From the NCBI GenBank assembly GCA_964563335.1, contig CAZLWL010000078.1, positions 1-12,222 of the forward strand: 12,222 nucleotides of DNA, given 5' to 3'. The position numbers and the translations under genes were made by a program. Origin of the DNA: QNBT01 sp964563335. Lineage in GTDB: Bacteria; Planctomycetota; Phycisphaerae; Sedimentisphaerales; Anaerohalosphaeraceae. Shown one piece after another: positions 6,416 to 12,222 of this stretch (positions within the stretch are counted from its first letter, which is position 1; every line of letters begins with the position of its first letter). The notes beneath the pieces were generated by a model. That model was not told the DNA's origin. It did not search any database and worked only from the letters and a program-made list of their open reading frames with translations.

Positions 6416-9400
6416 TCACCGGCTCTTGAACCGCACATTCCCGGCGCCAACAACCGCTTCCAACTCCCTGCGCAAGTTCACATCCGGCCTTACGCACAGC
6501 TTCTTATCCGCAATCGCCCAGACCCTGAAGCCTGCCGTCGTTTTGACGCTTACACCCACAGGACTTTTGCCCTTGTGCGTTGTGCAGATACTGCGAATGC
6601 GTGAGACCTTCTCGGCTGTCACATCCTCGGCGGCCAGATAAACCCATACCTTCGCGGCAAGTTTATCGAACACTTCATCAATCGTTATCAACTCCTCACA
6701 GATTATATTCGGCACCTCCCGCCTGCAGTCAACCCTTCCCCTGGCAAAAAGTATCTTGTCAACTTCCAGCATCTGGGCGTATTCATTGAGCACTCGCGGG
6801 AACATCACAACCTCGCAGTCGCCCTGCAGGTCTTCTAATGTAAAGACCGCCATCTTAGAGCCTGCCTTAGGGCCCTTTCTTGTAACAATACGGCGAATCT
6901 TTGTTACCATCCCGCCGACAACAACCTCGCGTCCTTCCTTAATATCACCTAATTGCCTCGTATTGGCGGTCGAATACGCCGCCAGGGTGTCGGCGTGCCG
7001 GCTCAGGGGATTCTTCGTTACGTAAAAGCCTAAGACATCCTTTTCATAAGTGAGCATCTGCATCTCAGGCCACGGCGCCACGTTCGGCAGCGTCTCGTAG
7101 TCTTTGCTGAAGTCCGCCTCTTTGCCGAAGCCGGCCTGTCTGAAGAAATTCATCTGCCCTGCCCGGGCGTCCACCTGCATTTCCGAGCCTATCTGCATCG
7201 CCTTATCCAGCGCCGCCATCATCTGCGCCCTGCTGCCACCCATCCTGTCGAATGCACCTGCCTTGATTAGCGCCTCAAGCACCTGCTTATTGGCCGCCCG
7301 CAAATCAACGTTTTCACAGAAGTGGTACAGACTGTGGAAGCCGCCCACTTTCTGTCGAGCGGCGATTATTTGTTCAACCGCCTTTTCACCCACACCTTTG
7401 ACAGCGGCCAGCCCGAACCTGACCAGGCCGGAGTCCTTTTTGTGGTCATGCTCTTCGCTGTAAACAACCGTGAAATCGGAGAAGCTCTCGTTAATGTCGG
7501 GCCCCAACACCTCAATACCTATGTCCTTGCACTCGTTGATGTATTCCACGACCTTGTCGGTATTACCCATCTCATACGTTAATAGTGCCGCCATGAATTC
7601 GACCGGCCAGTACGCTTTCAGGTACGCAGTCTGAAACGCAATAAAAGAATACCGCGTTGCGTGGCTCTTATTAAAGCCGTACCCGGCAAACTTCTTAATC
7701 AGTTCGAATATCTCCGATGCTTCCCTCTGGCCAACGCCCTTGGTCGTGCAGCCTGTTATGAACCGCTCTTTTTCTTTGGCGATAGTCTTGAGCTTTTTCT
7801 TACCTATCGCCTTAATCAGCGTATATGCCTCAGGTAGTGGAATATCACCAAGGCGGTTGCATATCCGCATTACCTGCTCCTGATAGACCATGATTCCAAA
7901 GGTCTCTTCCAGCACCTCCTCCATAATCTGATGCTGCACTTCCCACTTGGCGCCGTGTTTGCGTTCAATGAAATCGCTGATTAGCGCCATAGGTCCGGGC
8001 CGATAAAGCGCGTTTGCCGCTATCAGGTCCTCGAACCTGTCGGGTTTGAGCTTCATAAGCAAATCCGCCATTCCGCCGGATTCAAACTGGAAGAGACCTT
8101 TCGTCTTGCCGCTTCCGAACAGTCCCAATACCTTCGGGTCCGTCAAATCAATATTCTCAATGTCAATCTTCTCGCCGTGCAACTGCTCCACAAGCTGCAC
8201 GGCCCGCTCAATCACGCTCAGCGTCCGCAGCCCGAGAAAGTCCATCTTCAAAAGCCCCACCTTTTCGACCAGCGGGCCCTCGAACTGGGTGATAAGCTCG
8301 TCCGAGTCGCTCGCTTTATAAAGCGGCAAAAAGTTCGTCAGCGGCTCATCGCTGATAACCACCCCCGCTGCGTGTACGCTGGCATGACGTGTTAATCCTT
8401 CCAGCTTCTTTGCTATCTCGATTACCTTTGCCGTCCGTTCATCTTCGTCGCAAGCCCTCTTCAGCTCCGGCTCAATCCGAAGCGCGTCGTCAAGTGTTAC
8501 GCCCAGAGTTGCCGGCACCAGCTTTGCCAGCCTGTCAGCCTCGGCAAGCGGGACATCGAGAACCCTGCACACATCCCGTATCACCGCACGGGCCTTCATC
8601 GTGCCAAAAGTTATAATCTGGGCGACCTGGCCGTACTTCTTGCGGACATAATCGATGACTTTGCCCCTGCCATCCTGACACATATCAATATCAATATCAG
8701 GCATCTCGTCCCGCGCCGGGTCCATGAACCGCTCAAACAGCAAATCGTAGCGAATCGGGTCAATGCTGCAAATCCCAAGGCAGTACCCCACACCCGTCCC
8801 GACACCGCTGCCCCTGGCCCCAACCGGGATATTGTTTTTCATAGCGTAGCTGCAAAAGTCCCACACGATAAGGAAGTAGCTTGAAAAGCCTTTGCTCTCA
8901 ATCACCTCTAATTCTCTGTCAAGACGCTCCTTTATTTGGGGTGTGATTTTGCCGTACCTTTTCTTGGCCCCCTCATAACAGAGCTTTGTCAGGCACTCTT
9001 CAGGACTGCTGCCGTCTTCGGGTACGAAGTTCGGTGCGTGCCTGCTCTTAAGGTCAAGCTTCACATTACACCGCTCGGCGATAGCTAATGTATTGTCGCA
9101 GGCCTGGGGCACATCGCTAAAAAGGCCCCGCATTTCATCACTGCTCTTTAGATACACATCCGGCGGATACCGCATTCTGTCGTCGTCGGTCGTTCTCTTG
9201 CCCGTACTAATACAGCAAAGAACATCGTGTGCCTCATGGTCCTCGGCATTGAGGAAATGAACGTCGTTTGTAGCAACCAGCCCAACCCCCATCTTTTGGG
9301 CGAGATCTATCAACTCGCCCAGGACATGGGGCGCATCGGTGTCTTCATGTTCCTGGATTTCGATAAAGAACCGCTCCGTTCCAAATATCTTTAAGTAGCT

Positions 9401-9889
9401 TTCAACTGCTTGCTCAGCAGCGGCCTTGTTGCCTCCCGCAAGCGCCGAGGCAACCTCGCCGTTTAGGCACGCACTCGTGCAGATAAGCCCCTCATTAAGC
9501 TCGGCGAGAATCTCCTTGTCGATACGAGGCCGATAGTAGAAACCCTCCGTGAAACCTGCGGTCGCTAATTTGAGCAGATTATGATAGCCCGTGTTGTTTT
9601 CAGCCAGTAGTATAAGGTGAAATGAGGCATCCTTAATGCGCACCTTTTGCCTGTCGAAACGCGACCCGGGCGCAACATAAGCCTCTATGCCTATAATCGG
9701 CTTGATTTTTGCGCTGCGGGCCTTGGTGTAGAACTCGATGGCACCGAACATATTGCCGTGGTCGGTCATCGCAACCGAATCCATGTTCAACTCTTTGCAC
9801 CGGGCAAACAGCTTGTCGAGCGCAATAGCACCGTCTAAAAGTGAATATTGAGTATGTAAGTGAAGGTGCGTAAATCCCTTATTCGCCAT
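6416..9889 (-). CDS. dnaE: DNA polymerase III alpha subunit (DnaE1 type)
   Basis: Replicative C-family polymerase of the chromosomal replisome. It has 1157 residues, the normal DnaE length, with no intein. The N-terminal PHP domain (about 1-270) keeps the likely metal ligands H10, H12, D19, H44, E69, H91, C141, D209 and H211. The polymerase core has the R-G-S-G-V-G nucleotide-contact loop near 359-364, catalytic D400 and D402 in PDIDIDMCQD, and D550 in L-L-K-M-D-F-L-G. A helix-hairpin-helix with G-L-A-A-V-K-G-V-G-E-K-A follows, near 830-870. The OB fold is at about 979-1070, followed by a C-terminal tail domain. The start is ATG at 9889-9887 with AGAGGG 5 bases upstream, and the stop is TGA at 6418-6416. 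It is the first gene of the minus-strand cluster, with a promoter candidate at 9969-9997. The PDIDID form, instead of the E. coli PDFDVD, fits planctomycete DnaE as I remember it. Confidence 0.99.
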   Translation of the reverse strand: MANKGFTHLHLHTQYSLLDGAIALDKLFARCKELNMDSVAMTDHGNMFGAIEFYTKARSAKIKPIIGIEAYVAPGSRFDRQKVRIKDASFHLILLAENNTGYHNLLKLATAGFTEGFYYRPRIDKEILAELNEGLICTSACLNGEVASALAGGNKAAAEQAVESYLKIFGTERFFIEIQEHEDTDAPHVLGELIDLAQKMGVGLVATNDVHFLNAEDHEAHDVLCCISTGKRTTDDDRMRYPPDVYLKSSDEMRGLFSDVPQACDNTLAIAERCNVKLDLKSRHAPNFVPEDGSSPEECLTKLCYEGAKKRYGKITPQIKERLDRELEVIESKGFSSYFLIVWDFCSYAMKNNIPVGARGSGVGTGVGYCLGICSIDPIRYDLLFERFMDPARDEMPDIDIDMCQDGRGKVIDYVRKKYGQVAQIITFGTMKARAVIRDVCRVLDVPLAEADRLAKLVPATLGVTLDDALRIEPELKRACDEDERTAKVIEIAKKLEGLTRHASVHAAGVVISDEPLTNFLPLYKASDSDELITQFEGPLVEKVGLLKMDFLGLRTLSVIERAVQLVEQLHGEKIDIENIDLTDPKVLGLFGSGKTKGLFQFESGGMADLLMKLKPDRFEDLIAANALYRPGPMALISDFIERKHGAKWEVQHQIMEEVLEETFGIMVYQEQVMRICNRLGDIPLPEAYTLIKAIGKKKLKTIAKEKERFITGCTTKGVGQREASEIFELIKKFAGYGFNKSHATRYSFIAFQTAYLKAYWPVEFMAALLTYEMGNTDKVVEYINECKDIGIEVLGPDINESFSDFTVVYSEEHDHKKDSGLVRFGLAAVKGVGEKAVEQIIAARQKVGGFHSLYHFCENVDLRAANKQVLEALIKAGAFDRMGGSRAQMMAALDKAMQIGSEMQVDARAGQMNFFRQAGFGKEADFSKDYETLPNVAPWPEMQMLTYEKDVLGFYVTKNPLSRHADTLAAYSTANTRQLGDIKEGREVVVGGMVTKIRRIVTRKGPKAGSKMAVFTLEDLQGDCEVVMFPRVLNEYAQMLEVDKILFARGRVDCRREVPNIICEELITIDEVFDKLAAKVWVYLAAEDVTAEKVSRIRSICTTHKGKSPVGVSVKTTAGFRVWAIADKKLCVRPDVNLRRELEAVVGAGNVRFKSR

Positions 9890-9968
9890 AACAGCCCTCT
9901 GCCCTCAAAAGAGTCTTCCTTGTTTCTCGTGTCGCTTCTGTACAATCCCTTTTTCCAACATTTGTCCA

Positions 9969-9997
9969 ATAGTAAATAACCAAAGCACTACAGTCAA
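9969..9997 (-). promoter_or_regulatory. candidate sigma70-type promoter for dnaE and downstream genes
   Basis: Reading the minus strand, a -35 box TTGACT (9997-9992, five of six consensus bases) is followed after exactly 17 bases by a -10 box TACTAT (9974-9969, four of six). Transcription would start near 9962, giving a leader of about 70 bases before the dnaE ATG with its AGAGGG site. No extended -10 or operator-like symmetry was seen. This is a match by eye, not experimental evidence. Confidence 0.5.
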
Positions 9998-10048
9998 CAG
10001 CAAATGCATCCATCTCGAAATGTTTCTTTGTGGAAAAAGTTGAAAATT

Positions 10049-10187
10049 GTCATTCTGAACGAAACACACCCAAACGTCATTCTGAGCGGAACAAAGTGGA
10101 GCGAATAATCTCATGCTTGCGATGTAGCCAGATTCTTTCCCGGCGCGCCGGGGCGCCTCAGAATGACTAAGGGCGCCTCAGAATGAC
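10049..10187. repeat. nested palindromic repeat with GTCATTCTGA arms
   Basis: Intergenic element between divergent genes. GTCATTCTGA occurs twice in direct orientation at 10049-10058 and 10076-10085. Its exact reverse complement TCAGAATGAC occurs twice at 10158-10167 and 10178-10187. The right pair lies in a perfect 17-bp duplication (GGGCGCCTCAGAATGAC at 10151-10167 and 10171-10187, 3 bases apart). An inner imperfect pair, GAATAATCT (10103-10111) against AGATTCTTTC (10130-10139), and a perfect 14-bp GC-rich palindrome, CCCGGCGCGCCGGG (10139-10152), complete the fold. I recall GTCATTCTGAG-type palindromes as dispersed elements in many bacterial genomes. No protein-coding capacity is apparent. 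It could also act as a bidirectional transcription or RNA-structure element. Confidence 0.85.
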
Positions 10188-10348
10188 AAAACTATGCCGA
10201 TAAATTGTGTAGAAAAACATGGAAACAAGTCAGCCGGGAAATAATTTTACGCCCGTCGGCGGAAGCGAGTTGATAATCGTTGGAAATTCAGGAGAATTCA
10301 CTTTTTGTATTGTAAATGATTCAGATAAATATATGATGGTTCTTCACT

Positions 10349-11137
10349 ATGCAATTCTTCATAATCCTAATCATTACCGGGGCCCTTGCCGGCACGCTTG
10401 GAGGTTTGCTTGGAATCGGCGGAGGTATTGTTCTAATGCCCGTCCTTCGATTTGTTGTCGGTTTGTCGCCCGCTGAAGCTGCCGGCACCTGCATTTTAGC
10501 CGTGTTTTTTACAACTTTAGGTGGGACTTCCCGCCATTATAAGCTCCGACACATAAACATAAAGTCCATACTACCTGTTATTGTCGCAGGAATGTTCTCA
10601 ACTGTCGTTTTTTCTGTGTTTTTCGCATCTTTTGCGAATATGCCGAATTGGCTTGATCTCGGCACCGGCCTGGTATTCTTCCTTGTTTCTGCACGCATGG
10701 TTATCGGGGGATTGGCAGAACTTCGTGGAAAGAAAGCGGCCGAACGGCTGGGAAACGAAATGCATGGTTCACTGTTTGCGAAGTTGGCAGTTGGGGGATT
10801 TGCTGGAATCTTGCCGGGATTGTTGGGGATAGGTACCGGTGCCATTTTGGTCCCTGCGTTCACTCTCATTTTAAGAGCACCTGTAAAAATTGCCATAGGT
10901 TCATCATTGGCGTGCTTTTGCGTCAATGCCCTTTTAAGCTCAGGTTTCAAACTCTTCCAGGGATATGCCGTCATATTGGCAGCGCTGCCATTATGTATAG
11001 GCACGCTTCTTGGTTCGAACGTCGGGGCAAGCATCAACAAACGCTTCCCGGCGCCAATGCTCAAAGTGTTGTTCGGTATGACTTTTTTATACGTTTCATT
11101 CAAATACATTTTCCTCTTTTACGGAGCGAAGTTATGA
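10349..11137 (+). CDS. TauE/SafE-family membrane permease (probable anion exporter)
   Basis: Inner-membrane protein of the sulfite exporter TauE/SafE family. Members move small anions such as sulfite, sulfoacetate or other sulfur and organic acids; the substrate cannot be read from sequence. The 262 residues form about eight hydrophobic segments arranged as two homologous halves. The family signature repeats as G-A-L-A-G-T-L-G-G-L-L-G-I-G-G-G (residues 11-26) and G-F-A-G-I-L-P-G-L-L-G-I-G-T-G (150-164), each followed by a V-P/M-P turn. A basic/polar loop near 122-140 separates the halves. The ATG at 10349 is the first possible start, since an in-frame TGA lies at 10334-10336; its ribosome binding site is weak (GATGG, about 9 bases away). 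The stop overlaps the next ATG as ATGA, so it is translationally coupled to the DUF364-type gene. Confidence 0.93.
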   Translation: MQFFIILIITGALAGTLGGLLGIGGGIVLMPVLRFVVGLSPAEAAGTCILAVFFTTLGGTSRHYKLRHINIKSILPVIVAGMFSTVVFSVFFASFANMPNWLDLGTGLVFFLVSARMVIGGLAELRGKKAAERLGNEMHGSLFAKLAVGGFAGILPGLLGIGTGAILVPAFTLILRAPVKIAIGSSLACFCVNALLSSGFKLFQGYAVILAALPLCIGTLLGSNVGASINKRFPAPMLKVLFGMTFLYVSFKYIFLFYGAKL

Positions 11138-11907
11138 ACGATAAGCACAGGCTTTCTGGTCTTTTGGATGCTTCAAAGGTCAAATTAAGCCAAATTGTTA
11201 CGCAAAGGAAAATGCAGGATACCGATGTGTCTATCCTTGTAAGGCCTTTGACACCTGAAGAAGCCATCGGAGAGCCGGGCAGGAGAGATTTTCCCATCAT
11301 TGTCGGAAAAGAAAGGGTTATTGAGGCGCAGATCCTCGGCGCCAAGGGACACTCTTTTACGGATTCACCGGCTGATTTCGCAGGAACGCTGGCCCAAATC
11401 TTAGCTCTGGCTCTCGAAACGAACACAAATCGTGCCCTTTACATTGCCGCCATGAATGCAACACTCAGGTATTTGAACCTTTGCGAGAAAACAGTGCACT
11501 GTAAGGATGAAGAACCCGCCAGATGCGCAAAAGAAATAGCCGCTCATATCCTTAAAGAATGGGGAAAAGTCAGGGTCGGTCTGGTTGGATTAAATCCGGC
11601 GATTGCCGAGGCCTTAGTAGAAACCTTCGGACAGGCCAATGTCAAAATTACCGACCTTAATCTGCAAAATATTAATTCTTCGAAATTCGGCCTTGAGATA
11701 TGGGATGGCAGAGAAAAAACAGACGACCTGGCCAAACAATCAGATGTGCTCCTTATTACGGGAACGACATTTGTCAACGGCACTTTTGATTCCATCATGG
11801 ACAGCGTCCGTAAATATAATAAGGATTATCTGATATATGGTGTAACCGGAGCAGGGATTTGCACGTTAATGGGCCTAAACAGAATTTGTCCCTTCGGCAG
11901 AAATTAG
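11134..11907 (+). CDS. DUF364-type putative heavy-metal chelation protein
   Basis: 257-residue cytoplasmic protein resembling Pfam PF04016 (DUF364, 'putative heavy-metal chelation', often with a DUF4213 N-terminal part). The biochemical role is not established. Seen in order: A-I-G-E-P-G-R-R-D-F-P near 44-54; G-A-K-G-H-S-F-T-D-S-P at 69-79; A-A-M-N-A-T-L-R-Y-L near 105-114, followed by K-T-V-H-C-K-D-E-E-P-A-R-C (119-131) with C123 and C131; a Rossmann-like V-G-L-V-G-L-N-P-A-I at 148-157; L-L-I-T-G-T-T-F-V-N-G-T at 206-217; and a closing G-L-N-R-I-C-P-F-G (247-255), which is where the family usually ends. The start is ATG at 11134, with GGAG about 8 bases upstream and an ATGA overlap with the permease gene; extending the frame upstream would only read through tauE out of frame. 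Pairing with a transporter suggests that the two handle the same ion or metabolite, which is inference. An RHS fragment abuts the 3' end. Confidence 0.85.
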   Translation: MNDKHRLSGLLDASKVKLSQIVTQRKMQDTDVSILVRPLTPEEAIGEPGRRDFPIIVGKERVIEAQILGAKGHSFTDSPADFAGTLAQILALALETNTNRALYIAAMNATLRYLNLCEKTVHCKDEEPARCAKEIAAHILKEWGKVRVGLVGLNPAIAEALVETFGQANVKITDLNLQNINSSKFGLEIWDGREKTDDLAKQSDVLLITGTTFVNGTFDSIMDSVRKYNKDYLIYGVTGAGICTLMGLNRICPFGRN

Positions 11908-12222
11908 CTACACAAATAACAATCACCTGAATCAGTATGACTCTGTGGACGGGGCCGGCTATAGCTACGATGATAACGGCAACTTGACGGATGATGGGGT
12001 ATATGAGTATTATTATGACTGTGAAAATCGGTTGATTGAGGTTTCCAGCGGCGGTTCGGCTATTGCCAAGTATTATTATGATTACGCAGGAAGGCGGATT
12101 GCAAAGGTGGCAGATAATGTTACTACCACATATTGTTATGACGGCGACCAGGTTATCGCTGAATATGAAAACGGCACATTAAAACGTAAATTCATCTACG
12201 GCCCGGGTATTGATGAGCCTGT
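11903..12222 (+). CDS. RHS/YD-repeat core fragment, 5'-truncated, runs off window
   Basis: An open frame from 11879 (after a TAA at 11876-11878) becomes recognisably RHS-like from about I-S-Y-T-N-N-N. It shows L-N-Q-Y, Y-S-Y-D-D-N-G-N-L-T, the Y-Y-Y-D-x-E-N-R-L-I-E-V YD repeat, Y-Y-Y-D-Y-A-G-R-R-I-A-K, Y-C-Y-D-G-D-Q-V-I-A-E-Y and K-F-I-Y-G-P-G-I-D-E-P. These are hallmarks of the conserved core just before the variable C-terminal tip of RHS proteins, which are normally very large secreted or surface polymorphic proteins. There is no upstream coding part, no signal peptide and no ribosome binding site. The first in-frame candidate start is a GTG at 11945. It overlaps the last codons of the DUF364-type gene in another frame. 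It is either a remnant or displaced C-terminal cassette, or an assembly junction; the downstream tip is outside the window. Confidence 0.8.
   Translation, partial: MSYTNNNHLNQYDSVDGAGYSYDDNGNLTDDGVYEYYYDCENRLIEVSSGGSAIAKYYYDYAGRRIAKVADNVTTTYCYDGDQVIAEYENGTLKRKFIYGPGIDEP

Larger units (their letters stand above)
9890..10348. other. 459-bp divergent intergenic region
   Basis: Separates the minus-strand dnaE cluster from the plus-strand tauE-like pair. It contains the dnaE ribosome binding site and promoter candidate on the left and the nested palindrome at 10049-10187. To the right (10190-10348) is a mostly AT-rich stretch in which I see no convincing promoter; a TTGATA near 10271 has no good -10 at the right distance. 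Short open frames here lack ribosome binding sites and recognisable products. Confidence 0.8.

Noticed and set aside
6416..9889. Intein or split polymerase in dnaE
   Set aside because: The protein is the normal DnaE length, and motifs follow at the expected distances with no insertion.
9905..10114. 69-codon minus-strand open frame upstream of dnaE
   Set aside because: It starts inside the palindromic repeat, overlaps the candidate dnaE promoter and has no ribosome site or known domain. A short leader peptide is possible but unsupported.
10219..10476. 85-codon plus-strand open frame before the permease gene
   Set aside because: The second half is a shadow of the permease gene, and the first 40 codons have no ribosome site and no recognised family. 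It could be a gene remnant but cannot be supported.
1..12222. tRNA, rRNA or riboswitch genes
   Set aside because: No cloverleaf-like segments, rRNA-like conserved stretches or recognisable aptamer patterns were seen in the few noncoding regions.

Overview
The window is a stretch of bacterial chromosome dominated by a long minus-strand housekeeping cluster for DNA replication and translation. A short divergent plus-strand accessory segment follows at the right end. Three things suggest a planctomycete-like bacterium, probably of the Phycisphaerae/Sedimentisphaerales type: the N-terminus of a Planctomycetes/Verrucomicrobia-type TIGR04138 (Minf_1886) protein after metG, the PDIDIDMCQD version of the DnaE catalytic motif, and a tyrosine-rich RHS fragment. 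This placement is inferred from remembered family features, not from a search. Two runs of exactly 100 N (2075-2174 and 6295-6394) look like scaffolding gaps of unknown true size, so this is probably a draft or metagenome-assembled genome.

Minus strand, in transcription order: dnaE (DNA polymerase III alpha, 9889-6416); a 7-bp tandem repeat broken by the second N gap; two tandem paralogous membrane proteins of unknown function (6277-5468 and 5460-4711); tmk (thymidylate kinase, 4733-4101); holB (clamp-loader delta', 4104-2980); ricT (PSP1-domain protein, 2940 into the first gap); metG (methionyl-tRNA synthetase, from the first gap to 146); and the start of the TIGR04138-like gene (128 to the window edge). 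Spacing is tight: membrane gene 2 and tmk overlap by 23 bp, tmk and holB overlap by an ATGA, and the other visible gaps are 7 to 39 bp. This suggests one operon, or a few overlapping transcripts. The order tmk-holB-ricT-metG matches the Bacillus subtilis tmk...holB-yaaT...metS region. A good sigma70-like promoter candidate lies 72 bp upstream of dnaE.

The 459-bp divergent intergenic region (9890-10348) holds that promoter and a nested palindromic dispersed-type repeat (10049-10187). On the plus strand, a TauE/SafE-family permease (10349-11137) overlaps by ATGA a DUF364-type putative metal-chelation protein (11134-11907), forming a two-gene unit. Directly at the end of that gene begins an RHS/YD-repeat coding frame that lacks any 5' part and runs off the window.

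I did not find a convincing new defence, mobile or secondary-metabolite system. The most interesting items are the heptamer repeat, which supplies stop codons in every frame between operon genes, the paired membrane proteins embedded among replication genes, the complete PHP metal site in DnaE, the TauE-DUF364 pair, the nested palindrome and the abrupt RHS junction.
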